64,000 bases of DNA, taken from positions 3,038,001 through 3,102,000 of the forward strand of contig MU271145.1 in the NCBI GenBank assembly GCA_021432605.1, in the 5' to 3' direction. The first letter of the stretch is position 1. Every line of letters starts with the position of its first letter. Shown here piece after piece: positions 47,501-57,511 of this stretch. Source of the stretch: Coniochaeta sp. PMI_546 (Eukaryota > Ascomycota > Sordariomycetes > Coniochaetales > Coniochaetaceae). The notes beneath the pieces are model-generated. The model was given only the letters and a program-made list of their open reading frames with translations. It was not told the DNA's origin and made no database searches. A program made the position numbers and the translations under genes.

Positions 47501-48631
47501 GATTCCCCTCTTTCGACATCAATGATTTACGCCACTGCTTGCTAGGTATGGCAGTCAGCCGGCTTGCACCGTGCATGGCTGCTGCTGTGATGAGGAGGCG
47601 GAGGTACAGATGCCTGAGACGCAAGCATGTCGAAGTACCTGAGAGTGCAAAATTATCCCAACGTCCAAGGAATGCCCACGAACTGAACCGTTTTGAGCAA
47701 CGTTAACAAGCGCATTTCTATGCCGCGGACAAAGGCCTAGGTATCTTCCCATCATCAAAACTGGTAGTGGCGACATTCGGACAAACACTTCTTCACAGAC
47801 AGAACGTCTGAACTAGCAGATATTCCGGAACGAGCCACCGCCGAAGCGGCGGCCGTTGCCTAATAGCTCGACACCCGTCGAGAGGGGCAATCGTGACAAT
47901 CTCTGGCTTTTCTGGGGTGGCGTAAGGGGTCCTGCAATAACTCAACAAATAAGGTGGATAATGGCGTCAAAGGTGGATGTATAAGGCTCGTCCTAAGCGG
48001 TATATCACGCAGACGTTATAGTGATCCCCTCCACCCCGACGTCCATAACCGAGTGATGCACAAGGTTTTCCTGCGCACCCACCCAGAACGATACGGGCGT
48101 GCTCGGACAGAAACAAATGCATCCAAGCCAGTAGTGCTCGGCTACTACGATCAGTTGAAACAGTGATATGCCGGCGAAGGGCATGGGCGATATCTTGGGT
48201 TGTTGTAGCAGAAGCGTGTGTCACCCGGAGGAAAGCTGCCTGAAAGAAAACTACTTGGTACATGGATTTGACTCGCCCCGTCTCACGCCACTATCTATCG
48301 CCCTTCGAAGTGGCGGGTGACGAAAACCTCCAGACCTGGGAGGCAGGTGTGTCCTTTCCATGATCGCCAAGCAGTACACAAAGCAGCGAAATTTCCACTT
48401 CTGCTTTGTCGTAGGAGCGTATGTCAGCGTTCCTCAGTCGAAAGAGACCGCTCTGGATACTTGGCTCCAAGTTGTCAACGTTTCAACGGATGGTAACCTT
48501 GGGCGCCCACCGCGGTGGATGACGGCAAGCAGCGTTCCTTGCAGGAGTCAGTGCTCTTCCCGCCTACTGGCCGCATCCCGCAATTATAGCCTGCTCGTAA
48601 AAAATATATTAAGCGCCGTCCATTATTGCTG
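44524..48631. other. 4.1 kb gene-poor spacer
   Basis: It lies between convergent genes (Myb + and reductase -), so the ends should be 3' flanks. T-rich sequence at 44770-44940 fits a 3' untranslated region. No coding exon, tRNA or element is recognised. A 16-base G run sits at 46070-46085, and TACCTTAAGGTACC occurs at about 45723-45736. Confidence 0.45.
46070..46085 (+). repeat. G16 homopolymer
   Basis: Sixteen consecutive G residues occur in a gene-poor spacer. Runs of this length are rare in fungal spacers, prone to sequencing and replication error, and able to stack as a quadruplex. Confidence 0.9.
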
Positions 48632-50014
48632 TCAGGGCACCGGGAAATATTTGCCGAGTTGTGATTCTTCCAGAATGACGCCCTCTTCCACAAGCGCAAT
48701 CAGAGCCTTGTGACTGGACACGTCGAGCCCGCCGCCCAAGTAGCCGGCAGTATCAACCAGCCAGCCGTTGAACTCCCTAATCTCGGTCTGCTTCCCGGCG
48801 GTGACGTCTTGGAACATCGAGCTCCTGTTGTCCTTGACCTTCTCTCCGACCGAATGTAACATTGCTCTCAAGCGCGGCGCTGAGAAGCGGTCAAGCAACT
48901 CTGCTTGCTTCACCTTCAGAGTCTGTCGGGCGTCTGGAACCGGGTCGTCGTGTTTGCCTAGGAGTATCCCCTCGCTGCTGTTGTCTTTGACTAGAGCTCG
49001 CAGTACACTGCTAGCCTCCATTACCAGCAAGTCCATTATCTGTATAACAGGTCCTTGTGGGTTGGAGAATAACACGCCATTTTTACACCGTAGCACGGCT
49101 GTAAGTGGGTTGATGATACAGTTGACCACGAGTTTCTCAAGCTGTAGGACCCAAAGATCCGACGTGGTGACCTTTCGAGCATCGAGGTACGGAGCTGACA
49201 CGATCTGACCCATTAGATACTCTGCACCCAAGACATTTCGATTGTTCAAGCACACTGGACCCATGGCAACATCGGCAGGCGATGCGTGGAGACTCTTGAA
49301 GGTTCCGAGAGACGTGACGCCGTGCGTCGTAACGCACACGATCCAGTTTGGGTGGTCGCCTGACGGATACCGCTTGCTGTGGTACTCGTCACCGAACGGC
49401 GGCCATAGCTTGTTCATCCCGTTCTGTACGAAGGCGACGGTTGATTTCTCGCCGAGATAGCGACGCAGCCGGTCAACTTGTGGAAGTGCGTCCGGTGCTT
49501 TGGTTGCGACGATCAAGTTCGACACAATCTGACCGTTGCAGACCTCGACCACTGGCCCCACGTCAGGCTTGTCTTCCGTCCACCATTCAATGTCAAAGTC
49601 GTCAACCCTATTGGTGAGCCCCGCCCGCGTGATTTCAACGCCAGGGTCGGACATCCAATGTTCAAGGAGTGCTCTCCTGTGCACCACGAGCGTTATAGGT
49701 GGACGGTGCGGTAGCTTGGCCAGTGAATGTGCATATAGTCGGCCGACATTACCAATGCCGAGGATATGAATCCGTTGTTTGTCATCCAGGGAGGTCTGAG
49801 CCGCTTTCGCTTGACGAAGCGTGCCATGTTCTCCCCGTAGGTTTTTCAACGACCATGAGTACAGCCTAGGCACTGGCGATCCGTCCTGAACGATAGCCTC
49901 AAGCCATTGTGGTCTTGCTGGCCCACCAGGCTTAGTCATATTGGATATCGCGCGAACTCCGATCTGCCTGGCGATGGAGAACGGAGCTGCACGAGGCCAT
50001 ACACGGAGGGTCAT
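48632..50014 (-). CDS. Ketopantoate reductase-like protein (2-dehydropantoate 2-reductase, ApbA/PanE family)
   Basis: This is an intronless frame of 460 residues, longer than bacterial PanE (about 300) because of an N-terminal extension and insertions seen in fungal members. IHILGIGNVGRLYAHSL (GxGxxG at 86-91) is the NADPH-binding Rossmann motif, and VATKAPDAL and VAFVQNGMN are further cofactor-site blocks. LEKLVVNCIINPLTAVLRCK contains the lysine/asparagine block of the C-terminal catalytic domain, and TEIREFNGWLV matches the conserved late motif. The reaction by homology is NADPH-dependent reduction of 2-dehydropantoate to pantoate for CoA synthesis, although several fungal paralogues have no proven substrate. 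The first 25 residues (Arg-rich, no acids) could be a mitochondrial presequence. Confidence 0.85.
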   Translation of the reverse strand: MTLRVWPRAAPFSIARQIGVRAISNMTKPGGPARPQWLEAIVQDGSPVPRLYSWSLKNLRGEHGTLRQAKAAQTSLDDKQRIHILGIGNVGRLYAHSLAKLPHRPPITLVVHRRALLEHWMSDPGVEITRAGLTNRVDDFDIEWWTEDKPDVGPVVEVCNGQIVSNLIVATKAPDALPQVDRLRRYLGEKSTVAFVQNGMNKLWPPFGDEYHSKRYPSGDHPNWIVCVTTHGVTSLGTFKSLHASPADVAMGPVCLNNRNVLGAEYLMGQIVSAPYLDARKVTTSDLWVLQLEKLVVNCIINPLTAVLRCKNGVLFSNPQGPVIQIMDLLVMEASSVLRALVKDNSSEGILLGKHDDPVPDARQTLKVKQAELLDRFSAPRLRAMLHSVGEKVKDNRSSMFQDVTAGKQTEIREFNGWLVDTAGYLGGGLDVSSHKALIALVEEGVILEESQLGKYFPVP

Positions 50015-50668
50015 TCCAGCTCGTGACTGAGGAAGATGTCAAGGACTTGAAAGAGGGCAATGCTGATATATCCTCGAAAACGAGTGGATAATGTCACAAT
50101 ATCTAGTGAAATTAGCGTATGAAATCCACGACCATCCAGATTTCACAAGTCAGGAATGGCTTTCCCGTCGTGTTGAATACAAAGCAAGGTATTCATGGAC
50201 GTAAGGGAGGGGTCAACCGTGAAGAAGCCAGACACAAGACTAGCTTTCTCGTTGTGAACCAAACTCGAAATGGAGACAAGCCGGACAAGTCTACGTATTG
50301 ATTACCACCCCAACGAGATAGAATAGAGACGCAACTCATATGAAAGACCATCCACTCTCAAGTGAACTATGAGCGTCAACAGTACCGTGGCAACAAACTG
50401 GCTACGAGGTGCAAGCCCGAGTGCACGGCAGCTGGCAGAAGAACCCACTCATTAAAATCACCTGACAGCGCGGAATTTCGCGACGGTGAAGTGCGTCATC
50501 GTCTTTCCGTCGGACTTTCATTTGCCGCCACTTTCACGATCGGAGCTGCTGCCTTCGGGGAAGGTTCGATTTGAACCAGCTTCAACCCTAGGATTTCCCA
50601 ATCGTCCCACGGCCCTTCACTCCGTCATATCCACCTGCTCTGCATGTCCCTCGCTCCAACAAGTCATC
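50015..50668. other. Divergent promoter region, reductase and RAD26
   Basis: No gene is recognised. The reading frame of RAD26 is open upstream to 50486, but only non-ATG starts lie there. This part is probably leader. Confidence 0.5.
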
Positions 50669-53600
50669 ATGAGCTCCTCAGACGATAAATTCGAGAACAC
50701 GGCAGCTTCTCTCGAGGTCAACGAGCCAGTCGCCGCCGACCAGACCCATGCCCCCGAAGTCACGATATCCTCACCGTCGGAAGCTGCCATCGATGAAGAT
50801 CACATGAATGCCGACGAAGAATCTGCCCTAAAGAAGCTCACCGAGAATGTGCGAGACCAAGACGACCTCGAGCGCGACATCAGCATACAGGCAAACCAAG
50901 CTCTCATTGAGGCCGAAGACAAGAAAGACCAGAAGCGCATTGAGAAAGCCGAGCTCACAAAGTCACGGCTTGCACAGCAAAAACGTCTTCAGGAGCAAAG
51001 GCTCATAGCCACGTTCGTTCCGGCCCATCGCCAGCGAATCCAGCAGGAGATCGCCCGTATTGACGCCGAGATCGAGATATGCGACAAGGACATCGCAGAC
51101 TTCAATACCAGGATCGAGCAGCGGCATCATGATGGGGCAGATGACGATCTGGCGGCAGGTTCGGGAGGCAAGAAGCTGCCCAACGAGACGCAGCGGGAAT
51201 ATCTCATTCGGACTGGCAAGATCACTCCCTTCGCAAGAGTTGGCGGTCCGCGGCCAGAGGGGCTAGAGGGCGATCTCGCGGATGCGATCATCAATGCTGA
51301 GGAAGAGGCGGTTGCAGAGCGGTTGGAGCAACAGAGTGGCTATGAGCCGCGCTCTCACCAGAACTTGCGGCTGCCTGGATTTGCCGAAGAGCCTGATTCT
51401 GCCTCTAGTTCTGTTGTCGAGAGCGAATTCTCGTTGCGGCCAAGGAAGAAGCGGAGAGTGGTGAAGGAGGACGCTTCTGATGAGGACTTCACGCCTAGTG
51501 CCGTTTCAGAAGCTGCGGAAAGCCCGTCTGCGGTCGAGTTCATCGACGACGACGATGAGTTGGAAGACTTTGACATGACTAACATGACTCCCAAGGCCAA
51601 GCGGAAAAGGGAAGCTAAGGGTGCGGATGGAAAGATCGACCTGAGCAACATTGACGATGGTAATGAGGCCGTCTACCAGCAACGGCTCGAGGACTGGTGC
51701 AGCCGCAGAAGCAGAGCTCGAAAGCGGCACCAGGAGCGCTTAGGTCAGTCCGTGGAGGAAGACAACGACGAGCCGGAGTGGTTCAAGCCGTCTCCTGACC
51801 ACCCCGACCACTATTTCGAGAACGGGCTTAAATTACCGGGTGATATCTATCCCTCACTCTTTGATTACCAAAAGACGGGTGTGCAATGGCTTGCCGAGCT
51901 GTACGCGCAAAAGGTCGGTGGTATCATCGGTGATGAGATGGGTCTCGGGAAGACAGGTATGCAGTCATGCTATGAAATACATGTTCATGATTGATAATTG
52001 ACCCATCAATAGTACAACTCATATCCTTTGTGGCCGCGTTGCATTATAGTAAGATGCTGGATCGTCCCGTTATCGTTGTGGCCCCAGCCACCGTCTTGCG
52101 GCAGTGGGTTAATGAGTTCCACCGATGGTGGCCTCCACTTCGTGTCTCCATCTTGCACTCATCAGGGAGTGGCATGCTCAATGTTCAAAGCGAACGTCGT
52201 TTCGACGAGGAGGACGAGTTGGATAATCTCGACCGACCGAGACAGTCGAGCAAAGCCGCCCGGAGGATCGTTGACCGAGTGGTTAAGCAAGGCCATGTTC
52301 TAGTCACAACTTATGCCGGGCTGCAGACTTACGCAGATGTACTCATACCGGTTGAATGGGGCTATGCAGTTCTCGACGAGGGCCACAAGATTCGGAATCC
52401 GAATACCACCATCACCATCAACTGCAAAGAGCTAAAGACAGCTAACCGCATCATCCTCTCCGGCACGCCCATGCAGAATAACCTCACCGAGCTATGGTCT
52501 TTATTCGACTTCGTCTATCCGATGCGGCTGGGTACACTCGTCAGCTTTCGTACCCAGTTCGAGATTCCTATCAAGTTCGGTGGATATGCCAACGCAACCA
52601 ACCTCCAGATCATGACTGCACAGAAATGTGCAGAGACTTTAAAGGACACTATCAGCCCCTATCTCCTACAACGTTTGAAGGTGGATGTGGCCGCAGACTT
52701 GCCGAAGAAAAGCGAGCAGGTTTTGTTCTGCAAGTTAACGAAGCCTCAACGGGATGCTTATGAACTCTTCCTTAAGTCGGACGAGATGGGCGCCATCCTA
52801 GCAAGGACGCGGCAATCTCTTTATGGCATCGACATCCTCCGCAAGATCTGCAACCACCCTGACCTTCTCGACCCACACTTGAGAACGAAACCTGGATACA
52901 AATGGGGAAGCTCTAGCAAGTCTGGTAAGATGCAAGTCGTCAAAGCTCTCCTGCACATGTGGAAGCGGCTCGGACACAAGACGCTGCTGTTTAGCCAAGG
53001 AGTACAGATGCTGGACATCATCGAGGAGTTCGTCAGACGGCAGGATGGCATAAAGTACCTCCGCATGGACGGAAAAACACCGATCAAGGAGAGGCAAACT
53101 CTAGTCGATCAGTTCAACAACACTCCCGAAATCGATCTCTTTCTCCTGACGACGAAGGTTGGTGGGTTGGGCACGAACCTCACAGGTGCCAACCGTGTCA
53201 TCATTTTCGATCCCGACTGGAACCCCTCAACCGATGTTCAAGCTCGTGAGAGAGCATGGCGTCTGGGTCAGAAGAGGGAGGTCACAATCTACCGTCTCAT
53301 GACGGCCGGTACGATCGAGGAGAAGATATACCACCGCCAGATATTCAAACAATTCCTTTCCAACAAGGTCTTGAAAGACCCCAAACAGAGGACTTCCTTC
53401 CACCTCACCGATTTACACGACCTCTTCACGCTTAGCTCGTATGAGGATGGCAAAACCGAGACTAGCCAGCTGTTCAAGGGGAGCGAGGTCAAGTTCAACA
53501 ACGACTCCTCTGGTCCGACAGAAATGATCGTTCCAGGGACAGACATCGGCCCCATTAGAGCCTCAGCGCCGTTACGTACCGCCCAGCGAAAGAGCGACAT

Positions 53601-54303
53601 AGCCAAAACAGACAGCGAGGCAGACCCCGACCTCCGCACAATAGAAGGCGTAGCCGGTCTAGAGTCCTACACCGACTCCACCCCCGCACCGCCGGCAACC
53701 GAAGAGGCCCGGCTGATGGAGGGTATCTTCGCCAATACCAGCATCCACAGCGCGCTCGAGCACGACGAGATCATGACGGGCAAGAAGAAGAACACTGTCA
53801 AAGCAGACCGCAAGATGCTCCAAGCCGAGGCCAACCGCGTCGCCGCCACTGCGGCTGCACATCTCCGGCGTGCGGGCGAGCAGGCACGCTCTGTGCCGAT
53901 AGGGACTGTAACATGGACAGGCGAGGTGGGCGAGGCCGGACGCCCTATAAACGTCCGTAGAGGGAGAGGCGGGCCCAGCTCCAGCTCGATATTAGCCGGT
54001 ATTGCTAGTCGGCAGGGACTAAACACACCGGGCGGAGGCAGCCCTGGCAGCTCGCGGTCTGGCACGCCGAGTGCGGCTGATAACAAGAACCTGAAGGCCA
54101 AGGATTTCGAAAGGATGATTCCGGACTACATCAAACGGCATGGCGGGCAGGTGCCGAGTAAGTTGCTCGTGGATCACTTTAATCACTACTGCACTGGCCC
54201 AAAGCTGGCGAACGAGTTCAAGGCTGCTCTCGACAAGGTTGCGAAAATGGAAAAGACGGGGAGCAGCGGACGGGCTATCTGGACGCTTAAGGCCGGATAC
54301 TAG
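50669..54303 (+). CDS. RAD26: Transcription-coupled repair ATPase Rad26/CSB (ERCC6), SWI2/SNF2 family
   Basis: Two exons (50669-51956 and 52013-54303) around a 56-nt intron give 1192 residues. The intron cuts Walker A (GDEMGLGKT) between its last codons. The N-terminal 400 residues are acidic with a coiled coil (DQKRIEKAELTKSRLAQQK) and the LPNETQREYLIRTGKITPF block characteristic of Rad26/CSB. The two-lobe ATPase follows: DEGHKIRN (motif II, about 550), LSGTPMQNNLTELWSLFDF (III), then TTKVGGLGTNLTGANRV (V) and RAWRLGQKR (VI, about 843). FHLTDLHDLFTL after motif VI is also family-specific. The last 65 residues (MIPDYIKRHGGQVPSKLLV to IWTLKAGY) match the C-terminal winged-helix region. The protein remodels stalled RNA polymerase II at DNA lesions to start nucleotide excision repair. 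The start is the ATG of MSSSDDKFE. Confidence 0.95.
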
Positions 54304-54528
54304 TCCTGATGAAAGATTTAGAGATGAGACGGGTCTGGGTTATGAGATATGAGTTCATTAGAGGTGTGGTGAATTGCTTCCGGCGTAAATGTCCATAGAT
54401 GTATAGCGCTATCGCATTGCTTTAGAGACGAGCAAGAGCTATGGGCAGCATATCCAGACTAATAATAAGAGACAAAAAGCGACAACAGTGGTGCATGCAT
54501 GCATGCATGCAACAAAAAGACTTTGTAA
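54304..54528. other. RAD26 3' flank
   Basis: No coding feature is seen. It ends in the short GCAT tandem repeat just before the tRNA gene. Confidence 0.5.
54492..54510 (+). repeat. (GCAT)n short tandem repeat
   Basis: About 4.5 copies of a self-complementary tetranucleotide lie 19 bases beyond the 3' end of the tRNA-Ser gene. The tract can fold on itself and alternates purine and pyrimidine, except at AT steps. It may be a simple slippage product. Confidence 0.9.
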
Positions 54529-54609
54529 CGACAGTGACAGGATTTGAACCTATGCGGCCGAAGCCATATGATTTCTAGTCATACCCATTAACCACTCTGG
54601 CACACTGCC
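54529..54609 (-). tRNA. tRNA-Ser (anticodon AGA)
   Basis: The reverse strand folds as a class II tRNA of 81 nt without an intron. The acceptor stem is GGCAGTG with CACTGTC (one G-U pair) and discriminator G. The D-arm is CCA/TGG with GAGTGGTTAA in the loop. The anticodon stem TATGA/TCATA holds loop CTAGAAA, giving AGA. A long variable arm (GGCTTCGGCC-like) is typical of Ser tRNAs. The T-arm is ATAGG-TTCAAAT-CCTGT. It decodes UCU, and UCC/UCA by wobble after A-to-I editing. The box B sequence GGTTCAAATCC is intact, so the gene is probably active. Confidence 0.95.
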
Positions 54610-54904
54610 TAGCACGGTGGGTTGTCGGGAGAGTATTGTACTCCACAGTGTCCACACGAGGAACATCACGCTCGAGTCATGCACACATAGAGTACAGCCA
54701 GACATGGGATTCTGGAGTTCCATTCCAGTCTTAGGTACTAATCGATACCGGCAAGTCCATTTACAGCAGTACCATCCCAAATCCAGCGCAAGGAAGAAGC
54801 AGGAATAAGTCATAACAATCATCCACTCGTAAAACCAATCGCAAATATCCCCGTACTGATACAGAGGCCATCCGTCCAACCGACCCGGTAAGACACAACC
54901 CTAT
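54610..54904. other. Spacer between tRNA-Ser and the dehydrin-like gene
   Basis: This is tRNA 5' flank and 3' flank of the minus-strand gene. Nothing else is recognised. Confidence 0.5.
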
Positions 54905-56262
54905 CTAGTGCTTGAAGTGAGGCTTGTGCAGCTTCTCCTTGATCTTCTCACCGAGGCTCTTCTTCTCATGGCCGCCAGCGACATCGGCGGCGCTGTCATC
55001 GGCTGTGGCAGATGGCTTGTTATCGCCGTGATGAACACCCTTTGTCTCCAGGAGACCTTGTGCTTGTTAGTGAAAGTGCAAGGGTGCCGCATGGTGGTTC
55101 AGTTGAAGGGGCAACTTACGGTCAGCCTCTCTACCGGCACCAGGCTTAGTAGCGTCAAAGTCACCACCGTCAGCCTTCAGCCCGGAACTCTTGACATACT
55201 GCTCCCCAGAACCTTCTCCACTGCTAGTCTTCTGGGGTCCGTCACCCTCGTCATCGTCCTTGGCACCCTCGCGCCTCTCCGAGCCCTGAGGCTTGGCGTT
55301 ACCGGCATCACCACCATACTCCTTCGCCACCTCCGCAATGGGGCGCGGGCCGGGTCCGTCAAGTTTGGCCGGATTATCACCCTTGTCGAGGCCGTCGCCG
55401 GTGTCGTCGACGTTGGACTTGATCTGGGCTTCCTTCGGGTCGGTCTGGGGGTCCGAAGGATCACGGACGTCTTGCTGCGCCTTGGACATGTCCTCGTTAG
55501 GCTTGACGGAGGAGCCGAATTCCTTGTGCGGGCCTGAGGCTGTGTCGTCCCGGCTTGAGGTGGTGGTGTCGCGGTCGTAGGTGGTGGTATCGTTGCTGCC
55601 GGACGTGTTCACGCCACCGGTGGGATTGTACTTGTCCTCGAGAGGAGCTATGTTTGTGCTGTCTGTGGTACCAGTGTAGCGTGAGGTGCCTTTGACGTCG
55701 CTGTCACTCGCATTCAAACCGCTGCCGCCCGTGGACTTGAAGTCACTGCCACTGGCAGGCTTGTACTCGGTGCCCGATGTGTTCACACCGCCCGCTGGGT
55801 CATAGTTGTCTTCGAGAGGAGCCAGGTTGGTGGCGGCTGTGGTGCCGGTATACTTGTCACTGCTTACGGTGTAGTTATCACCGCTGGTTGTGGCATTATC
55901 ACCGGTGGTTGAGCCGAACTCGGTAGGCTTAACGGACTCTGATCCTGTGATGCCGGTTGTCGTCCTAGGCTCTAGGCATGATGTCCTGTCAGTACTTAAT
56001 TGTCCCACACGCATCGAAGCGTAGGGTGGCTCCAGGGGGTGTGTATGTTTCTCTGCCAAGAGGTTAGTGATGCTCGACAAAGCTTGTCTGACGTGTTTGA
56101 AGGTTGAGGCTTGTCGAGATACTTACTACCTATATTGCCGGCATCATACGGCTCTCCCTTCGAGGTGTTGCCTGTCTTGCCAGAGACGGGCTCTTCTGTA
56201 GATTCGCCGGTGCCCCAAACTGCTTTGGCGGCAGCCTGTGCGACGTTGCTAATGGTCTCCAT
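54905..56262 (-). CDS. Hydrophilic Gly/Thr/Asp-rich protein with dehydrin K-segment-like C-terminus
   Basis: Four exons (56262-56130, 56052-56011, 55971-55120 and 55056-54905) join in phase to 392 residues. Exon 2 is only 42 nt. The donors GTAGTA and GTGTGG are weak, but the phases agree. Almost the whole protein is polar and predicted disordered, rich in Gly, Thr, Ser, Asp and Lys, with no membrane segment. Two copies of a unit of about 28 residues centre on NLAPLEDNYDPAGGVNTSG and NIAPLEDKYNPTGGVNTSG. The C-terminus GHEKKSLGEKIKEKLHKPH strongly resembles the plant dehydrin K-segment (EKKG.M.KIKEKLPG), an amphipathic membrane-binding helix. A hydrophilin/LEA-like role in desiccation or stress tolerance is inferred, not shown. 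Confidence 0.75.
55601..55853 (-). repeat. Direct repeat inside the dehydrin-like gene
   Basis: Two segments (55601-55678 and 55774-55853), offset by 174 bases (58 codons), encode near-identical APLED-x-Y-x-P-x-GGVNTSG units preceded by TGTT. The codons have diverged, so the duplication is old and kept at the protein level. Confidence 0.85.
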
Positions 56263-57511
56263 TGTTTATGTAATGCTACTGATGTCTTTGGATAGGGTGT
56301 CTTGGGTGCTGATGCTGTGGTATGTAGTTATGGTAGGTAGTTGAGATCGGGGAAGTCAAGTTGACTGATGAGAACAGGCTCAGGTGATGTTGAGCCAAGG
56401 TGCTGGAGGGAGCATGTGTTATATGACACTGAGAGGGTGTGGGCGATGATGTGATGGAGGGGAAGGAGGTCTGACGTCGTCTTTCGTCGAGCTGGAGTTG
56501 GACTTGGCCAAATCAAAAGGGTCGTATTTGCGGTTCCTGGGTCAAGCATGCGTCACAGGTAGGTTGTACACTAGTGATGGAAAGTATGTGACATGTGCAG
56601 TCGGTCACTGAGGTGGGCTTTCAACTACAGGTACCGTACACTATACGTACCTACAATGATGTGGTTGGCCATCACACTCTGCTGGACAGACCAGCATTGC
56701 ACCAGCCACTGTAAGACACCCCAGCAAGGAACTAAATAGCTATCGCTTGCCTACACTAGTGTACTGTTTGCTCTGATATACTGTGGTAGACCTAATGAGC
56801 CAATACTATTCTCCGATTGATATCGTGTTGGAGAAAGAACAGATAAGGTGACGAGGAGAGCGAGCGATGACGTCGAGCTTCTTTCAGCTGTGGCATTGCG
56901 TCACGGCGGGGTCGATGCTCGGCGCCCCGGCCCCACCTTTAAAGGGCTGAGACAAGTGCTTGGCCAACACCACCCCGAAATGCTTGGCATGACTTACACG
57001 TATACTAAGGTAGGTAGGTACCTAAGGTAGGTATACAGCAGCACTGTGTTGGAAACCTGCTGTAAGACTAGGTACGCACACACGTGTCGTGTAATGCCTC
57101 GACACATAATATCTGGAGGCCATATAACATGTTCTTACGAATAAGACAGAGATGCATCAGGAGATGAGGCAAGCGGGTCAGTGTACGGTCCTCTAACCAT
57201 AAGTACATATATTCTTTACCTACCATAGTAAAGTACCTTATCGAGCGTCGAGGTGATGAAGATCTGTAGTGTAGGGCAATCTTGAAGCGGCGACGACGAG
57301 CCCTACCACGACCAGGACACCCTGGACATATGAGCATGCACTGTGCTGAATGAAATACGTAGTCCTGCCACAAGGTTGAATATCAAGATTGCCTGAATTA
57401 TCTCCATCCCGCTATGTGCGCCTTCCATTACTATAGTAACCATTAACGGGTATCAGTGCGTATGTCATTATCCTATCAAGCCACCAGCACTCTTGTGGAG
57501 AGGAGCTCTCA
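56263..57511. other. Promoter side of the dehydrin-like gene and 3' flank of the GPI-protein gene
   Basis: It contains several GTACC/TAGGTA palindromic motifs (56630-56655, 57005-57035 and 57216-57240) and no recognised gene. Confidence 0.45.
57005..57035. repeat. Imperfect palindrome of TAAGGTAGGTA/TACCTAAGG units
   Basis: CTAAGGTAGGTAGGTACC is followed by TAAGGTAGGTATAC; the GGTACC core with flanking TAGGTA and CTAAGG steps makes overlapping inverted repeats. It matches the motif family at 39002-39056 and 61036-61062. Confidence 0.75.
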
